64,000 nucleotides of DNA from an uncultured Pseudomonadota bacterium (GTDB lineage Bacteria > Myxococcota_A > UBA796 > SXON01), in NCBI GenBank assembly GCA_903900265.1, contig CAIUMM010000152.1, positions 28,744-92,743 on the forward strand, read 5' to 3'. The position numbers and the translations under genes are program-made. Every line of letters begins with the position of its first letter. The first letter of the stretch is position 1. Positions 11,304-18,489 of this stretch are shown here, in pieces. The notes beneath the pieces were generated by a model. The model was not told the DNA's origin and did not search any database. It saw nothing but the letters and a program-made list of their open reading frames with translations.

Positions 11304-11336
11304 GTAGTCCCTCAACCTACGCATCTCGGAGAACCT

Positions 11337-12113
11337 ATGTCTTCTACCTTCACGACCGCGATCTCTACGGGACAATGGTTTTTCGTCACCGACGCGAACC
11401 CCAACACCGCAATCCCCGCGACGCGCGGCTCGCTCGCGCTTCGCATTGACGCGGGAAACGCAAGCCTCTGGATCAACACGGACAACGCGACGGCGTGGAG
11501 CACCCCGCTGGTGGTTACCGCTGCGGGCACCGTTGACCTCGCCTCCGTCAGCCAGCTTTTGCTCGCCGACAACACCAGCCCCTCGTTGGACATCGGTTCG
11601 ACCGGACTGCTGAACCTGTTGCGCTTCGTCACCACGAACGGTGCGGAGCAGATGGTCTACAACGGCATCCTGCCGTTTCAGATCAACACGGGCGGCCTCA
11701 ACGTCGTAGCCGGAACCGTGGTGCTGCCGGAGGCATCGCTCAACGTGGCGAACGCCACCACCGATGCCGCGAACAACGCCGTCACCGCAGGGCTTTTCAT
11801 CCGGAAGTCGCTCGCGTCGAACGGGGGAGCCCCCATCAACACCGATGTCGTGCTGCCCGCGCGCGTCGGCGGTTGGCGCATCGTGGACGCCTACATCATC
11901 TCCGCTGGGCCGACCGGCGGCACGGTGCAGGTGAACACCACGACCCCGGCAGCGGTGACCGACGCGATGGTGCCGGGCAACGCAAACGTGGTGACGCGCA
12001 ACACCTCGCTCACGCTGGCGAACGCCACGTTTGCGAGCGGCGCTTCGATCCGCTTCACGATTGGCACCGGGGCTCCGGTTACCGAAGCCTTCGTGCGCAT
12101 CGAGCCGCTGTAG
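11337..12113 (+). CDS. Beta-rich Ala/Thr/Asn protein, capsid or spike-like
   Basis: 258 residues with ATG 7 nt after CGGAG. The composition (Ala, Thr, Asn, Val, Gly; few charges; no Cys) and regular beta patterns are typical of virion surface or fibre proteins. The C-terminus ends in beta strands (RFTIGTG, AFVRIEPL). The N-terminal part (LRIDAGNASLWINT) is like a small-ligand or fibre domain. It is convergent with the ribbon-helix-helix gene, with only one base between the stops. A structural role is inferred from composition and context. Confidence 0.75.
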   Translation: MSSTFTTAISTGQWFFVTDANPNTAIPATRGSLALRIDAGNASLWINTDNATAWSTPLVVTAAGTVDLASVSQLLLADNTSPSLDIGSTGLLNLLRFVTTNGAEQMVYNGILPFQINTGGLNVVAGTVVLPEASLNVANATTDAANNAVTAGLFIRKSLASNGGAPINTDVVLPARVGGWRIVDAYIISAGPTGGTVQVNTTTPAAVTDAMVPGNANVVTRNTSLTLANATFASGASIRFTIGTGAPVTEAFVRIEPL

Positions 12114-12338
12114 TCAGTTCGCGGCTTTATCCGTACGTTCGGCTTTCATATCGTAGAACTTCGAGGTCGCTGCGTACACGTTGATGTAGTCGTGGAGCGC
12201 GGCGCGTACGAGGTCGGAGACCGTGGTGTGATCTCGGGTTCTCTCCGTTTCAATGTCCGCCATTTCCTGAAGGCGGCTGAAGACACGTTTTCGGATGCGC
12301 ACGCGCATGAGGTGATGTGTGGGGGTCTGCCCGGCCAT
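12114..12338 (-). CDS. Ribbon-helix-helix DNA-binding regulator
   Basis: 74 residues from ATG 12338, preceded by GGAG. The pattern MRVRIRKRVFSRLQEMAD followed by TTVSDLVRAALHDYI matches the MetJ/Arc/CopG ribbon-helix-helix fold: a short beta strand with alternating basic residues, helix A, a turn with Thr/Ser, and helix B. Such proteins act as dimers that read short tandem DNA repeats. Its promoter region holds two GTAGCACT copies 12 bp apart (12371 and 12383), exactly the arrangement such dimers bind, and one copy is also the box of the divergent late promoter. I infer that it controls the late regulon and its own gene; whether it activates or represses is not decidable here. Confidence 0.82.
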   Translation of the reverse strand: MAGQTPTHHLMRVRIRKRVFSRLQEMADIETERTRDHTTVSDLVRAALHDYINVYAATSKFYDMKAERTDKAAN

Positions 12339-12370
12339 GAAGAACTCCGCAAGGGTAAGGAATATCTTAT

Positions 12371-12391
12371 GTAGCACTATCTGTAGCACTC
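12371..12391 (+). promoter_or_regulatory. Tandem GTAGCACT operator between divergent genes
   Basis: GTAGCACT at 12371-12378 and again at 12383-12390, period 12 bp. This is the only place where the late box is doubled. It covers the upstream region of the ribbon-helix-helix gene on the minus strand and of the histone-like gene on the plus strand. Confidence 0.75.
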
Positions 12392-12438
12392 CAACAAGTG
12401 CCCGTGGCTGGCGCGGGCGCAGCCCAGCGGTGTAGAAC
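12383..12438 (+). promoter_or_regulatory. Late-type promoter of the histone-like gene
   Basis: GTAGCACTC at 12383-12391 and a candidate minus-10 TAGAAC at 12433-12438, distance 50 bp. There is no good minus-35. It leads to the start at 12501 with a leader of about 55 nt. Confidence 0.65.
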
Positions 12439-12500
12439 AGGAAAGTCTCACCTCGTTGGCGGCCCTCGACCGCCGCGTTCCTCATCCTCGGAGAATGAAC

Positions 12501-14015
12501 ATGGCCGTTTTCGTCACCAACCCCTCTCGCCGCAGTCGCGTTCGGGCCGCCCCTCGTACCAATGGCGCGGTCAACAAGCTCATCGCCAAGCAGATCGGCG
12601 TGGACATTCGTACCCAAGCGGGTCGTGACGCAGTTGCCGCGTTCAAGCGCACCCCCGCCTACAAGGCATGGGGCACCAAGTCCGCCAAGGCGATCACCGC
12701 CGAGCGCGCTCGGATGAAGAAGCGGACTTCCGAGAGCAAGGCGTACACCAAGAAAACCGGCAAGAGCCGCGCCGCGCAGTTCATCGAATCCATCCTCGGC
12801 AAGAAGGCGGGCAAGAAGAAGCGTGGTGGTCGCAAGGGCAAGGGCGGCGCAGCAGCGTCCGCTCCCGCCGCGTCCGCTCCGGCAGCCAAAGCGACCGGTG
12901 GTGTGAAGCTGACCGCGAAGGGTCAGCCCTACATCGTCAAGATGGTGGACGGGCGGAAGCGCGCCGTGTTCATCAGCAAGGCGGAGGCCGCCGCGATGGG
13001 CAAGAAGACTCCCGCTGCCAAAGGCCCGGCTGCCAAGACCACCAAGCGCGGCAAGGCTGGCAAGAAGAAGAATCCGTACGGGTTCTTCGGCAGCCGCCGC
13101 AAGAACGGTCTCTCGGGCGGTCTCGACACCGCGATGAGCTTCGCCAAGTCGCAGTTGACCGTCCGCAACGCGCTCTACACCGCCGGTACGGGCGCGGTCG
13201 TGGGTATCGCCCACGCCTACCTCGCCCCGATCATCGGCAACGCCATCTCCGAGTACGCTCCGAAGATCCCGGTCGTCGGTGAGTACGTGGCACGGGCCGG
13301 CGAAGCCGCTCCCTACACCATCACCGGCTTCCTCGCCGGCACCGTGGTGGCGGGCATCGGCGCGGCGTTGAACGTCAGCCCGGCCCTCTACGGCCCGGCG
13401 GCGGTTCTCGCGCTCGGCTCCGGTATCGTCATGGATACCGTGTCGGCGTACGACCAGATGGGCGCGGGCGGCGACAAGGCCGGCATCGTCTACAACGGTC
13501 TCGCCTACAACGGCATCGCCTACAGCGGCGTGGCCGTGACCAACCCCGGCTACGGCTCGGCAGACGCTCAGGCTGTCATGGCGGAGTACGGGGACGCGAT
13601 GGAGTCGGACGCCGCGATGAGCGGTGACGATTTCGACGACGCCGAAGGGCAGGCGTTGATGAACGGCCCCCGCGCCTTCTTCGCTCGCTTCGGCCACCCG
13701 GCTCGCGTCGCCTCGCGCGCACGCAGCGCCTACAGCCGTCACGCGGGCAAGCAGGGTCACCGTTGGGCGTGGTTGATCAAGCTCGTCGGCTTCGACAAGG
13801 CCGCTGAGATTGCTTCGCTGCCCCCCGAGCGTCGTCTCTCCGTCATCGCGTCGCTGAAGTCGCAGGCTCTCCGCAGCCTTCCCGCCCTGATGGCCCAGCA
13901 GAACACCGGCACCACCGGTAGCAGCCCCTACAGCATGGGTGCCAGCAGCGGTTCGCAGGGTGCTGACGGTTCTTCGGGCTACGGAGCCATCGTCTACGCG
14001 GGCGCGGGTTACTAA
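12501..14015 (+). CDS. Histone-like Lys/Ala domain joined to a membrane domain
   Basis: 504 residues from ATG 12501 (GGAG 7 nt upstream; ATG 12495 is too close). The N-terminal 190 residues are very basic, with Lys/Arg/Ala-rich histone-H1-like stretches (GKKAGKKKRGG, AAKGPAAK), suited to DNA condensation. A KKKNPYGFFG site follows, then about 170 residues with several hydrophobic small-residue segments (residues 215-320) that are likely membrane helices, an acidic patch (about 365-380), a basic segment and a Gly/Ser/Tyr-rich C-terminus. Asn-Pro sites near the N-terminus, 190 and 350 sit at domain borders and could mark cleavage points. It lies directly before the candidate major capsid gene and is probably an abundant core protein linking DNA to membrane (inference). 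Confidence 0.83.
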   Translation: MAVFVTNPSRRSRVRAAPRTNGAVNKLIAKQIGVDIRTQAGRDAVAAFKRTPAYKAWGTKSAKAITAERARMKKRTSESKAYTKKTGKSRAAQFIESILGKKAGKKKRGGRKGKGGAAASAPAASAPAAKATGGVKLTAKGQPYIVKMVDGRKRAVFISKAEAAAMGKKTPAAKGPAAKTTKRGKAGKKKNPYGFFGSRRKNGLSGGLDTAMSFAKSQLTVRNALYTAGTGAVVGIAHAYLAPIIGNAISEYAPKIPVVGEYVARAGEAAPYTITGFLAGTVVAGIGAALNVSPALYGPAAVLALGSGIVMDTVSAYDQMGAGGDKAGIVYNGLAYNGIAYSGVAVTNPGYGSADAQAVMAEYGDAMESDAAMSGDDFDDAEGQALMNGPRAFFARFGHPARVASRARSAYSRHAGKQGHRWAWLIKLVGFDKAAEIASLPPERRLSVIASLKSQALRSLPALMAQQNTGTTGSSPYSMGASSGSQGADGSSGYGAIVYAGAGY

Positions 14016-14035
14016 TCCGCATCTGAAAATCTCTC

Positions 14036-14054
14036 GGGGAGGATAGTCCTCCCC
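14036..14054 (+). terminator. Short perfect hairpin between two structural genes
   Basis: GGGGAGGA, loop TAG, TCCTCCCC: an 8-bp perfect stem, followed by a pyrimidine-rich run. It lies between the histone-like gene and the candidate major capsid gene, which has its own GGAG site but no late box. A partial terminator or mRNA-processing site that sets their ratio is likely. Confidence 0.6.
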
Positions 14055-14090
14055 TGCTTCTCTCTCACTCATCCTCTCTTGGAGTTTCTC

Positions 14091-14810
14091 ATGTCCATGT
14101 ACGGCGTTCCCGGTGTTGCTCTCGTTCAGGAAGGCATGGGGCAGATCCCCCCCGTTCCCTTCCAGACTCCGCAGAACATCTTCCGCTTCGGCGAGCAGAC
14201 CCTCTGGTCTACCCTGTTCCTGACCGGCGGCTCCATCGTCGCCAACAGCACCAACCGCATCTTCTCAACTCCAGTTGGGCAGGTTGGACAAGGCTTTACC
14301 GCGGCTTTGTCCATCGCGGAGACCAATCTCAAAGAGGGCGGTCGCGTGCCCGCTGGTGTTGCGTACGACGTGTTCGGCATCGCTTCCGAACTCGTCTCCG
14401 ACTCGCAGGCCAATGACGTTGCCAACAACGTCCTCGGCACCCTCGCCACCGCCACCAGCAGCGTTGCCCTCATCAGCGACGCGCTGAACGTGCAGCACAA
14501 CGGCGTGCTTTCTTGGGACTTCACCCAGACCACCGTGGACATCTGCCCGGTCATCCTCGCGGGTGCTGGCGGCGGTCTGTTCGGTGCGCTGGCTTCGACG
14601 CTCAACAACGTCAACGTCGGCCACATGAACAACGGCAACGGCCACATCTGGATGTACCGCAAGCATCCCGTCGCGCTCCCGGGCAATTCGACCTTTTCCA
14701 TCGTGGTTCGCTTCGGCAGCCGCGCTGCGACGATCTCGAACGGCAACGGTCTGTCCGTCCGCGTGACCCTGCTTGGATACTACAAGAACGTCATTGAAAT
14801 CGGCAACTAA
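14091..14810 (+). CDS. Candidate major capsid protein (beta-rich, jelly-roll-like)
   Basis: 239 residues from ATG 14091 with GGAG 6 nt upstream. Low charge, rich in Gly, Asn, Val, Thr and Phe; no membrane helix strong enough to be an anchor. The C-terminal third shows evenly spaced strands (FSIVVRFG, LSVRVTLLGYYKNVIEIGN) with a proline-gly turn before (VALPGNSTF), the texture of single jelly-roll capsid proteins in tailless phages. It is flanked by a hairpin upstream and a strong terminator downstream, as for a highly expressed single gene. No HK97-type features. The capsid role is inference from composition, context and the absence of any other candidate; a structure prediction would decide. 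Confidence 0.72.
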   Translation: MSMYGVPGVALVQEGMGQIPPVPFQTPQNIFRFGEQTLWSTLFLTGGSIVANSTNRIFSTPVGQVGQGFTAALSIAETNLKEGGRVPAGVAYDVFGIASELVSDSQANDVANNVLGTLATATSSVALISDALNVQHNGVLSWDFTQTTVDICPVILAGAGGGLFGALASTLNNVNVGHMNNGNGHIWMYRKHPVALPGNSTFSIVVRFGSRAATISNGNGLSVRVTLLGYYKNVIEIGN

Positions 14811-14839
14811 CCTCGGTTTTCCGAAGTAGGTTACGATTC

Positions 14840-14873
14840 AGAGGCCCCTCGCGCTACGGTGCGGGGGGCCTCT
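14840..14873 (+). terminator. Strong intrinsic terminator
   Basis: AGAGGCCCC stem pairing with GGGGCCTCT, extended by CGC/GCG around a short loop. It sits 30 nt after the candidate capsid gene and next to the convergent metallopeptidase gene, so it may work in both directions. Confidence 0.8.
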
Positions 14874-14880
14874 CTGCGTT

Positions 14881-15345
14881 TCAGGCCCCGAGGCGCAGGG
14901 GTCGCGGAAACACTCCCGTGGCGAGGCTCTGTACGTCCTCGGCATCGTAGCGAAGGGGCCTCCCCCACACCGCAAAGGCGATGCCGTCTGCTCGGCGTTC
15001 GAGGGTGTCGGGGAGGTAGACGCCTCGGGGAACAGCCCACATATTCAGCGCGATCTTCCCTACCGAAAGGTCGAGAACGTGCCCAAGTTCATGCCGAATC
15101 ACGGCGTCCAAGCGATCTTCTGAGCAGACGGCCACCTTCTCCGCAAACTTGATGTGGAAGCGGTTTGATTCGAGTTGCTGTGTAGTGGCAAAGCCTCGTA
15201 CTGTCTGAAAGTGCGGAGACTCGCCGATCTCCAACGAAAGGCACGTTGGGGGCAGGACGCTCCCCGCCTCTCGCTGCGCCTCTGCCCATCGGAGAACCAG
15301 AAGGTGTTGGACAGCCTCAGGACTTCGTGCTACAAGTACGTTCAT
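14881..15345 (-). CDS. HExxH zinc metallopeptidase-like protein
   Basis: 154 residues. HELGH at about residues 87-91 gives two zinc ligands and the catalytic Glu; ERRAD some 25 residues later offers a third, glutamate ligand, a gluzincin-like arrangement. No signal peptide or membrane helix. It is one of three HExxH proteins in the window (others at 29485-30900 and 33449-33841), and they share little beyond this motif. It could process viral precursors, for example at the recurrent Asn-Pro sites, or act on the host; neither is shown. Divergent from the homing endonuclease gene. Confidence 0.8.
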   Translation of the reverse strand: MNVLVARSPEAVQHLLVLRWAEAQREAGSVLPPTCLSLEIGESPHFQTVRGFATTQQLESNRFHIKFAEKVAVCSEDRLDAVIRHELGHVLDLSVGKIALNMWAVPRGVYLPDTLERRADGIAFAVWGRPLRYDAEDVQSLATGVFPRPLRLGA

Positions 15346-15407
15346 CTACTCACTCACTCGGGGGCGGCGTGTTGGACTATTGGAACAAGACAAACGATGC
15401 GGGGGAG

Positions 15408-16136
15408 ATGTCGGAGCGGGGGGAGGAGGTGTGGGTCGCCCTCCCGGACTGCCCTTCTCGATACGCGGTTAGTAACCTCGGACGAGTTGCGAGCGTGTTT
15501 CATGGGAAGGTGCGGATTCTTCGAGGCACGCCTGTCGGAAAAGGCTATCTCTGTGTCGGAGTCTATCCTACGCCGGGGGGTGCTGCGGACACTCGCCTCG
15601 TTCACCGCATCGTCGTAGAGGCGTTCTTTGGGAGCGCCCCTTCCCCCGAACACACCGACGTTCGCCACCGAAACGGAGACGGCACCGACAATGCCCTCCA
15701 CAACCTCCGTTGGGGGACACGAAGCGAAAACATGAAGGATGTAATCCAACATCGGCGCACGGGCGTTCCCCTTCCCCAAGAGAGGGAGGGAGGTACGTCG
15801 TGGTACGGCGGCTACACCTCCGACCCCCACCTTGTTCAGATCGGGTTGACCTTTTTCGCCGCTGGGAAGCTGACCATCGTAGACCTGTCGAAGCTGTGGA
15901 ACACCTCGGACGACGTAGCCGCGAACATCGTTCGGGAACGGAGGCAGCGTGACCCCGGCGTGTCCGTGGAGGTGCCCCCTGCGAAGACGCGACGCACCAA
16001 GGAGCTTCAGCTTCAGATCGAGGCGCTCCTCATGGATGGCCTCACGACCTCGCAGGTCAACGAGCGCCTCGGGGAGACCCTCACGGCGCAGGAGGCGCAC
16101 TACTACCGAAGCCGGGCGAAGTCCCGCAAGCCGTAG
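15408..16136 (+). CDS. NUMOD4-HNH homing endonuclease
   Basis: 242 residues from ATG 15408; a GTG at 15369 in the same frame is an alternative start. The N-terminus EVWVALPDCPSRYAVSNLG is a NUMOD4 DNA-recognition motif, followed by an HNH nuclease core (LVHRIVVEAFFG, then HRNGDGTDNALHNLRWGT). The C-terminal 100 residues include a helix-turn-helix-like stretch (LSKLWNTSDDVAANI) and a second one (LTTSQVNERLG), likely sequence readers. It is a free-standing selfish gene inserted among capsid-type genes. Its TAG stop lies inside the next late box. Confidence 0.88.
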   Translation: MSERGEEVWVALPDCPSRYAVSNLGRVASVFHGKVRILRGTPVGKGYLCVGVYPTPGGAADTRLVHRIVVEAFFGSAPSPEHTDVRHRNGDGTDNALHNLRWGTRSENMKDVIQHRRTGVPLPQEREGGTSWYGGYTSDPHLVQIGLTFFAAGKLTIVDLSKLWNTSDDVAANIVRERRQRDPGVSVEVPPAKTRRTKELQLQIEALLMDGLTTSQVNERLGETLTAQEAHYYRSRAKSRKP

Positions 16137-16185
16137 CACTCGTTCCTCACGCGGGCGTGGCAGCCGCCGCTTGCTGTGATACGCT
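16133..16185 (+). promoter_or_regulatory. Late-type promoter
   Basis: GTAGCACTC at 16133-16141, TACGCT at 16180-16185, distance 47 bp, poor minus-35. The box contains the stop codon of the homing endonuclease gene. It drives the beta-rich gene at 16218. Confidence 0.72.
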
Positions 16186-16217
16186 TCCGCCTGACTCAAT
16201 CCCTTATTGGAGCACCC

Positions 16218-16805
16218 ATGCAGTTTGATCAGTTTGGCCGCCCGGTCGATCCCACCGCGAAGATCGCCATGCCGACGGTCGGCCAGATGGGCGGCAGCGG
16301 AGCAGGCGGTCAGCCGTCGTGGGTTCGCTTTCCGTTCTTCCCCACCGCTCCGTTCTACAGCACCAACCCGAATGTAGGCTACCAGACCCGGTTCTACTCG
16401 GTCGGTCTGCTGTCTACGGATACCGATGTGACGGTCGGTGCGGAGACCATTCGCACCATCACCTTCGACATCCCCTGCCGCATCATCGCCATCAACGGTT
16501 CGTGCGTGAACACCGCACAGAACGGCGGTTTGCCGGTCAGCACCAGCCCCCGTGACCTGTTCCTGTTCCGCATCGAGTACACGACCGGTGACCGGCTCCA
16601 CGTGGCGGCTCGCCTCGGTTCCACCGTCGTCGGCACCTCCGACAGCCCCGGTGAGATCGGCGGCGTCGGCTACACCGTGGATCAGGGCGGATCGCTCATC
16701 ATCGGCATCACGCCGATCAATCCGATCCCGGCGAACTTCCGCATCGACATCACGCTTCACGCGCTCGAAATGCGCGGTAGCGCCAACTTCGTCGGCGGTC
16801 GGTAA
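16218..16805 (+). CDS. Beta-rich virion protein, second capsid candidate
   Basis: 195 residues from ATG 16218, GGAG 5 nt upstream, own late promoter. Proline/phenylalanine-rich N-terminus (PFFPTAPFYSTNPN) then a beta-sandwich-like series: TIRTITFDIPCRIIAING, DLFLFRIEYT, LHVAARLG, FRIDITLHALEMRG. Low charge and many Gly/Asn/Thr. Together with the 14091, 16811 and 17415 products it could form a two- or multi-component jelly-roll shell as in phages with paired small capsid proteins. No homology is recognised by eye. Confidence 0.7.
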   Translation: MQFDQFGRPVDPTAKIAMPTVGQMGGSGAGGQPSWVRFPFFPTAPFYSTNPNVGYQTRFYSVGLLSTDTDVTVGAETIRTITFDIPCRIIAINGSCVNTAQNGGLPVSTSPRDLFLFRIEYTTGDRLHVAARLGSTVVGTSDSPGEIGGVGYTVDQGGSLIIGITPINPIPANFRIDITLHALEMRGSANFVGGR

Positions 16806-16810
16806 ACCTC

Positions 16811-17413
16811 GTGCCCCAATACGACCTGCCATATCCCCTGCCGGAGAAGTACGATCCGTCAGGCCCGTTGCGGAACCCGGGGTCTACGATCCCGCGTCCC
16901 TCTCCGGCAGATATGCCCGTCGGCGGGTGGATCGGCAGTCGTGTCCAGATGGTCGATTGGGAGCCGAACCCGGCCCCCAACACGCTCTGGCGCGTGAAGT
17001 GGTCGTCCCCCATCTTTGACCTCCGCCCCGACCTCGGTGCGCTGTCAGAGAACCGCAGCAACGTCAACCGCTCCGGCGTTCCCATGTGGCGTGCCGGAGG
17101 GCAGAACGTCGCGGCGCAGCTTTTCGTTCAGATCGCCGGCATCACGGACTTCCGGGGCTTTCAGGTGGTGTCACAGGAGGAGGCGCACGTCGCCGATGTG
17201 ACGCAGGTGCTCACCATCACCGCCCCGCAGGACGTGACCGACAACTTCACGTCCCGGGGCGATAGCTCCATCGTCACGTACTCCCCGTTCGGCGACGGCT
17301 ACCCTCTCCGCTACTGGCGGCTCCGGCTGATCTTCAACATCCTCACGGATCAGGGTTTCCCGCTGCCTCCGGCGCGGCCCCCGACGTTCGTGCTTCAGGC
17401 GGCGTTGTACTGA
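16811..17413 (+). CDS. Beta-rich virion protein
   Basis: 200 residues from GTG 16811, five bases after the previous stop. A proline-rich N-terminus (DLPYPLPEKYDP), a Trp-containing segment (QMVDWEPNPAPNTLWRVKW), then long beta stretches ending YWRLRLIFNILTD and TFVLQAALY. No membrane helix. Co-transcribed with the two flanking beta-rich genes; probably a capsid, vertex or cement component (inference). Confidence 0.7.
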   Translation: MPQYDLPYPLPEKYDPSGPLRNPGSTIPRPSPADMPVGGWIGSRVQMVDWEPNPAPNTLWRVKWSSPIFDLRPDLGALSENRSNVNRSGVPMWRAGGQNVAAQLFVQIAGITDFRGFQVVSQEEAHVADVTQVLTITAPQDVTDNFTSRGDSSIVTYSPFGDGYPLRYWRLRLIFNILTDQGFPLPPARPPTFVLQAALY

Positions 17414-17414
17414 C

Positions 17415-17810
17415 ATGCCTATTGTCTCCGGCAAGACCGTCTCCGCGCAAGCCGTCGCCAACGGTAGCTCGAACAGCGCGCAGGCTACGTCCACCCTCGA
17501 CGCGGGGGCCACTTTCACCTCGGAGGGGCTCGACGTACCGAGCCTTAGCCGGTTGACGTGGGTGGTCATCCAGACCTCGGGTGTCGATTCGATTCGCGTG
17601 CAACCGCAGGTCGCGTTCCGACGCGGAGCCGGTAACGCCTTGGTGTGGGAGAACATCCTGCCGGCGGCGCTCGCCGCTCCCGGCGGTACTCCGTTGGTGC
17701 TCTCGCAGAACACCGTAGCGGTACAAGCCATGCGCGTCCTCCTGACGCACTCGGGCCAGCAAGGGGCTCCCACCGTGACGGCCCGCCTCTACCTCTCCGG
17801 CTCTGCTTGA
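17415..17810 (+). CDS. Small beta-rich virion protein
   Basis: 131 residues. The first base of the ATG is the second base after the previous stop. Ala/Ser/Thr/Val-rich with alternating hydrophobics (LTWVVIQTSGVDSIRVQPQVAF, AMRVLLTHSG, VTARLYLSGSA), like a single beta-sandwich domain. No charge clusters, Cys or membrane helix. Likely a minor capsid or decoration protein. Confidence 0.7.
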   Translation: MPIVSGKTVSAQAVANGSSNSAQATSTLDAGATFTSEGLDVPSLSRLTWVVIQTSGVDSIRVQPQVAFRRGAGNALVWENILPAALAAPGGTPLVLSQNTVAVQAMRVLLTHSGQQGAPTVTARLYLSGSA

Positions 17811-17811
17811 C

Positions 17812-18417
17812 GTGGCCGCGTCGCTGACCGGCTCCACCGCGTCCTCCATCGCAACGGCGTACCCGGCGATGGCGTCGTACGCGGACGAGATCGTACGTGT
17901 CGCGAACACGGTGGGCATCCACCCAAGCTGGCTCGCCAACGTCATCAACTTCGAGTCGGGCGGCAAACCACAGGCGAAGAACCCCTATAGCTCCGCTACC
18001 GGGCTGATTCAGTTCATGGACTTCACAGCGAAGGGTCTCGGCACCACCGTGACCGCGCTGTACGGCATGACCGGGCAGCAGCAGATGTACTACGTGGAGA
18101 AGTATTTCTCTCCGTACAAAGGGCGATTGTCCTCGCAAGAGGATGTCTACATGGCGGTGTTCTACCCGAAGGCTATCGGGAACCCGGACTACCGTTTCCC
18201 GGCCAGCGTCACCGCTGTCAACCCCGGCATCTACACGCCGCGCGACTACGCGGAAATGGCGAACCGACGTGCGAAGCTCACCCCCTACGTCGGTGCTTTG
18301 CTGGCGGGTGGGCTGTCCCGTGCGTACGGGGCATGGCCGGCGGTTCTGATCGCCTCCGCAGGGGCGTTGGTGGCGGCGATTGTGTGGCGTCGGCGCTTCG
18401 GCTCCGGAAGCCGGTAG
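17812..18417 (+). CDS. Membrane-anchored lytic transglycosylase
   Basis: 201 residues from GTG 17812. Soluble lytic transglycosylase fold: catalytic Glu in NFESGGKPQAKNP at about residue 48, then ATGLIQFM, and a later aromatic motif (YMAVFYP) of the substrate cleft. Such enzymes cleave the glycan beta-1,4 link and form 1,6-anhydro ends. Residues 168-192 are a hydrophobic helix followed by WRRRFGSGSR, so the enzyme is membrane-bound with a basic tail. Located next to capsid-type genes, it is more likely a virion entry enzyme than an endolysin. Its stop lies in the next late box. Confidence 0.85.
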   Translation: MAASLTGSTASSIATAYPAMASYADEIVRVANTVGIHPSWLANVINFESGGKPQAKNPYSSATGLIQFMDFTAKGLGTTVTALYGMTGQQQMYYVEKYFSPYKGRLSSQEDVYMAVFYPKAIGNPDYRFPASVTAVNPGIYTPRDYAEMANRRAKLTPYVGALLAGGLSRAYGAWPAVLIASAGALVAAIVWRRRFGSGSR

Positions 18418-18467
18418 CACTCGAATCTCCCACCGCAGCGGTAGCCCGGACGGGGGGATGTTACCGT
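18414..18467 (+). promoter_or_regulatory. Late-type promoter
   Basis: GTAGCACTC at 18414-18422 and TACCGT at 18462-18467, distance 48 bp; weak minus-35. The box carries the TAG stop of the transglycosylase gene. It leads to ATG 18490. Confidence 0.72.
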
Positions 18468-18489
18468 CCTGAACGGAGATTCTTGCCCC

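Noticed and set aside
12339..14072. Upstream extension of the ribbon-helix-helix frame over the histone-like gene
   Set aside because: The regulator has its own GGAG and ATG at 12338; the rest is antisense to a clear gene.
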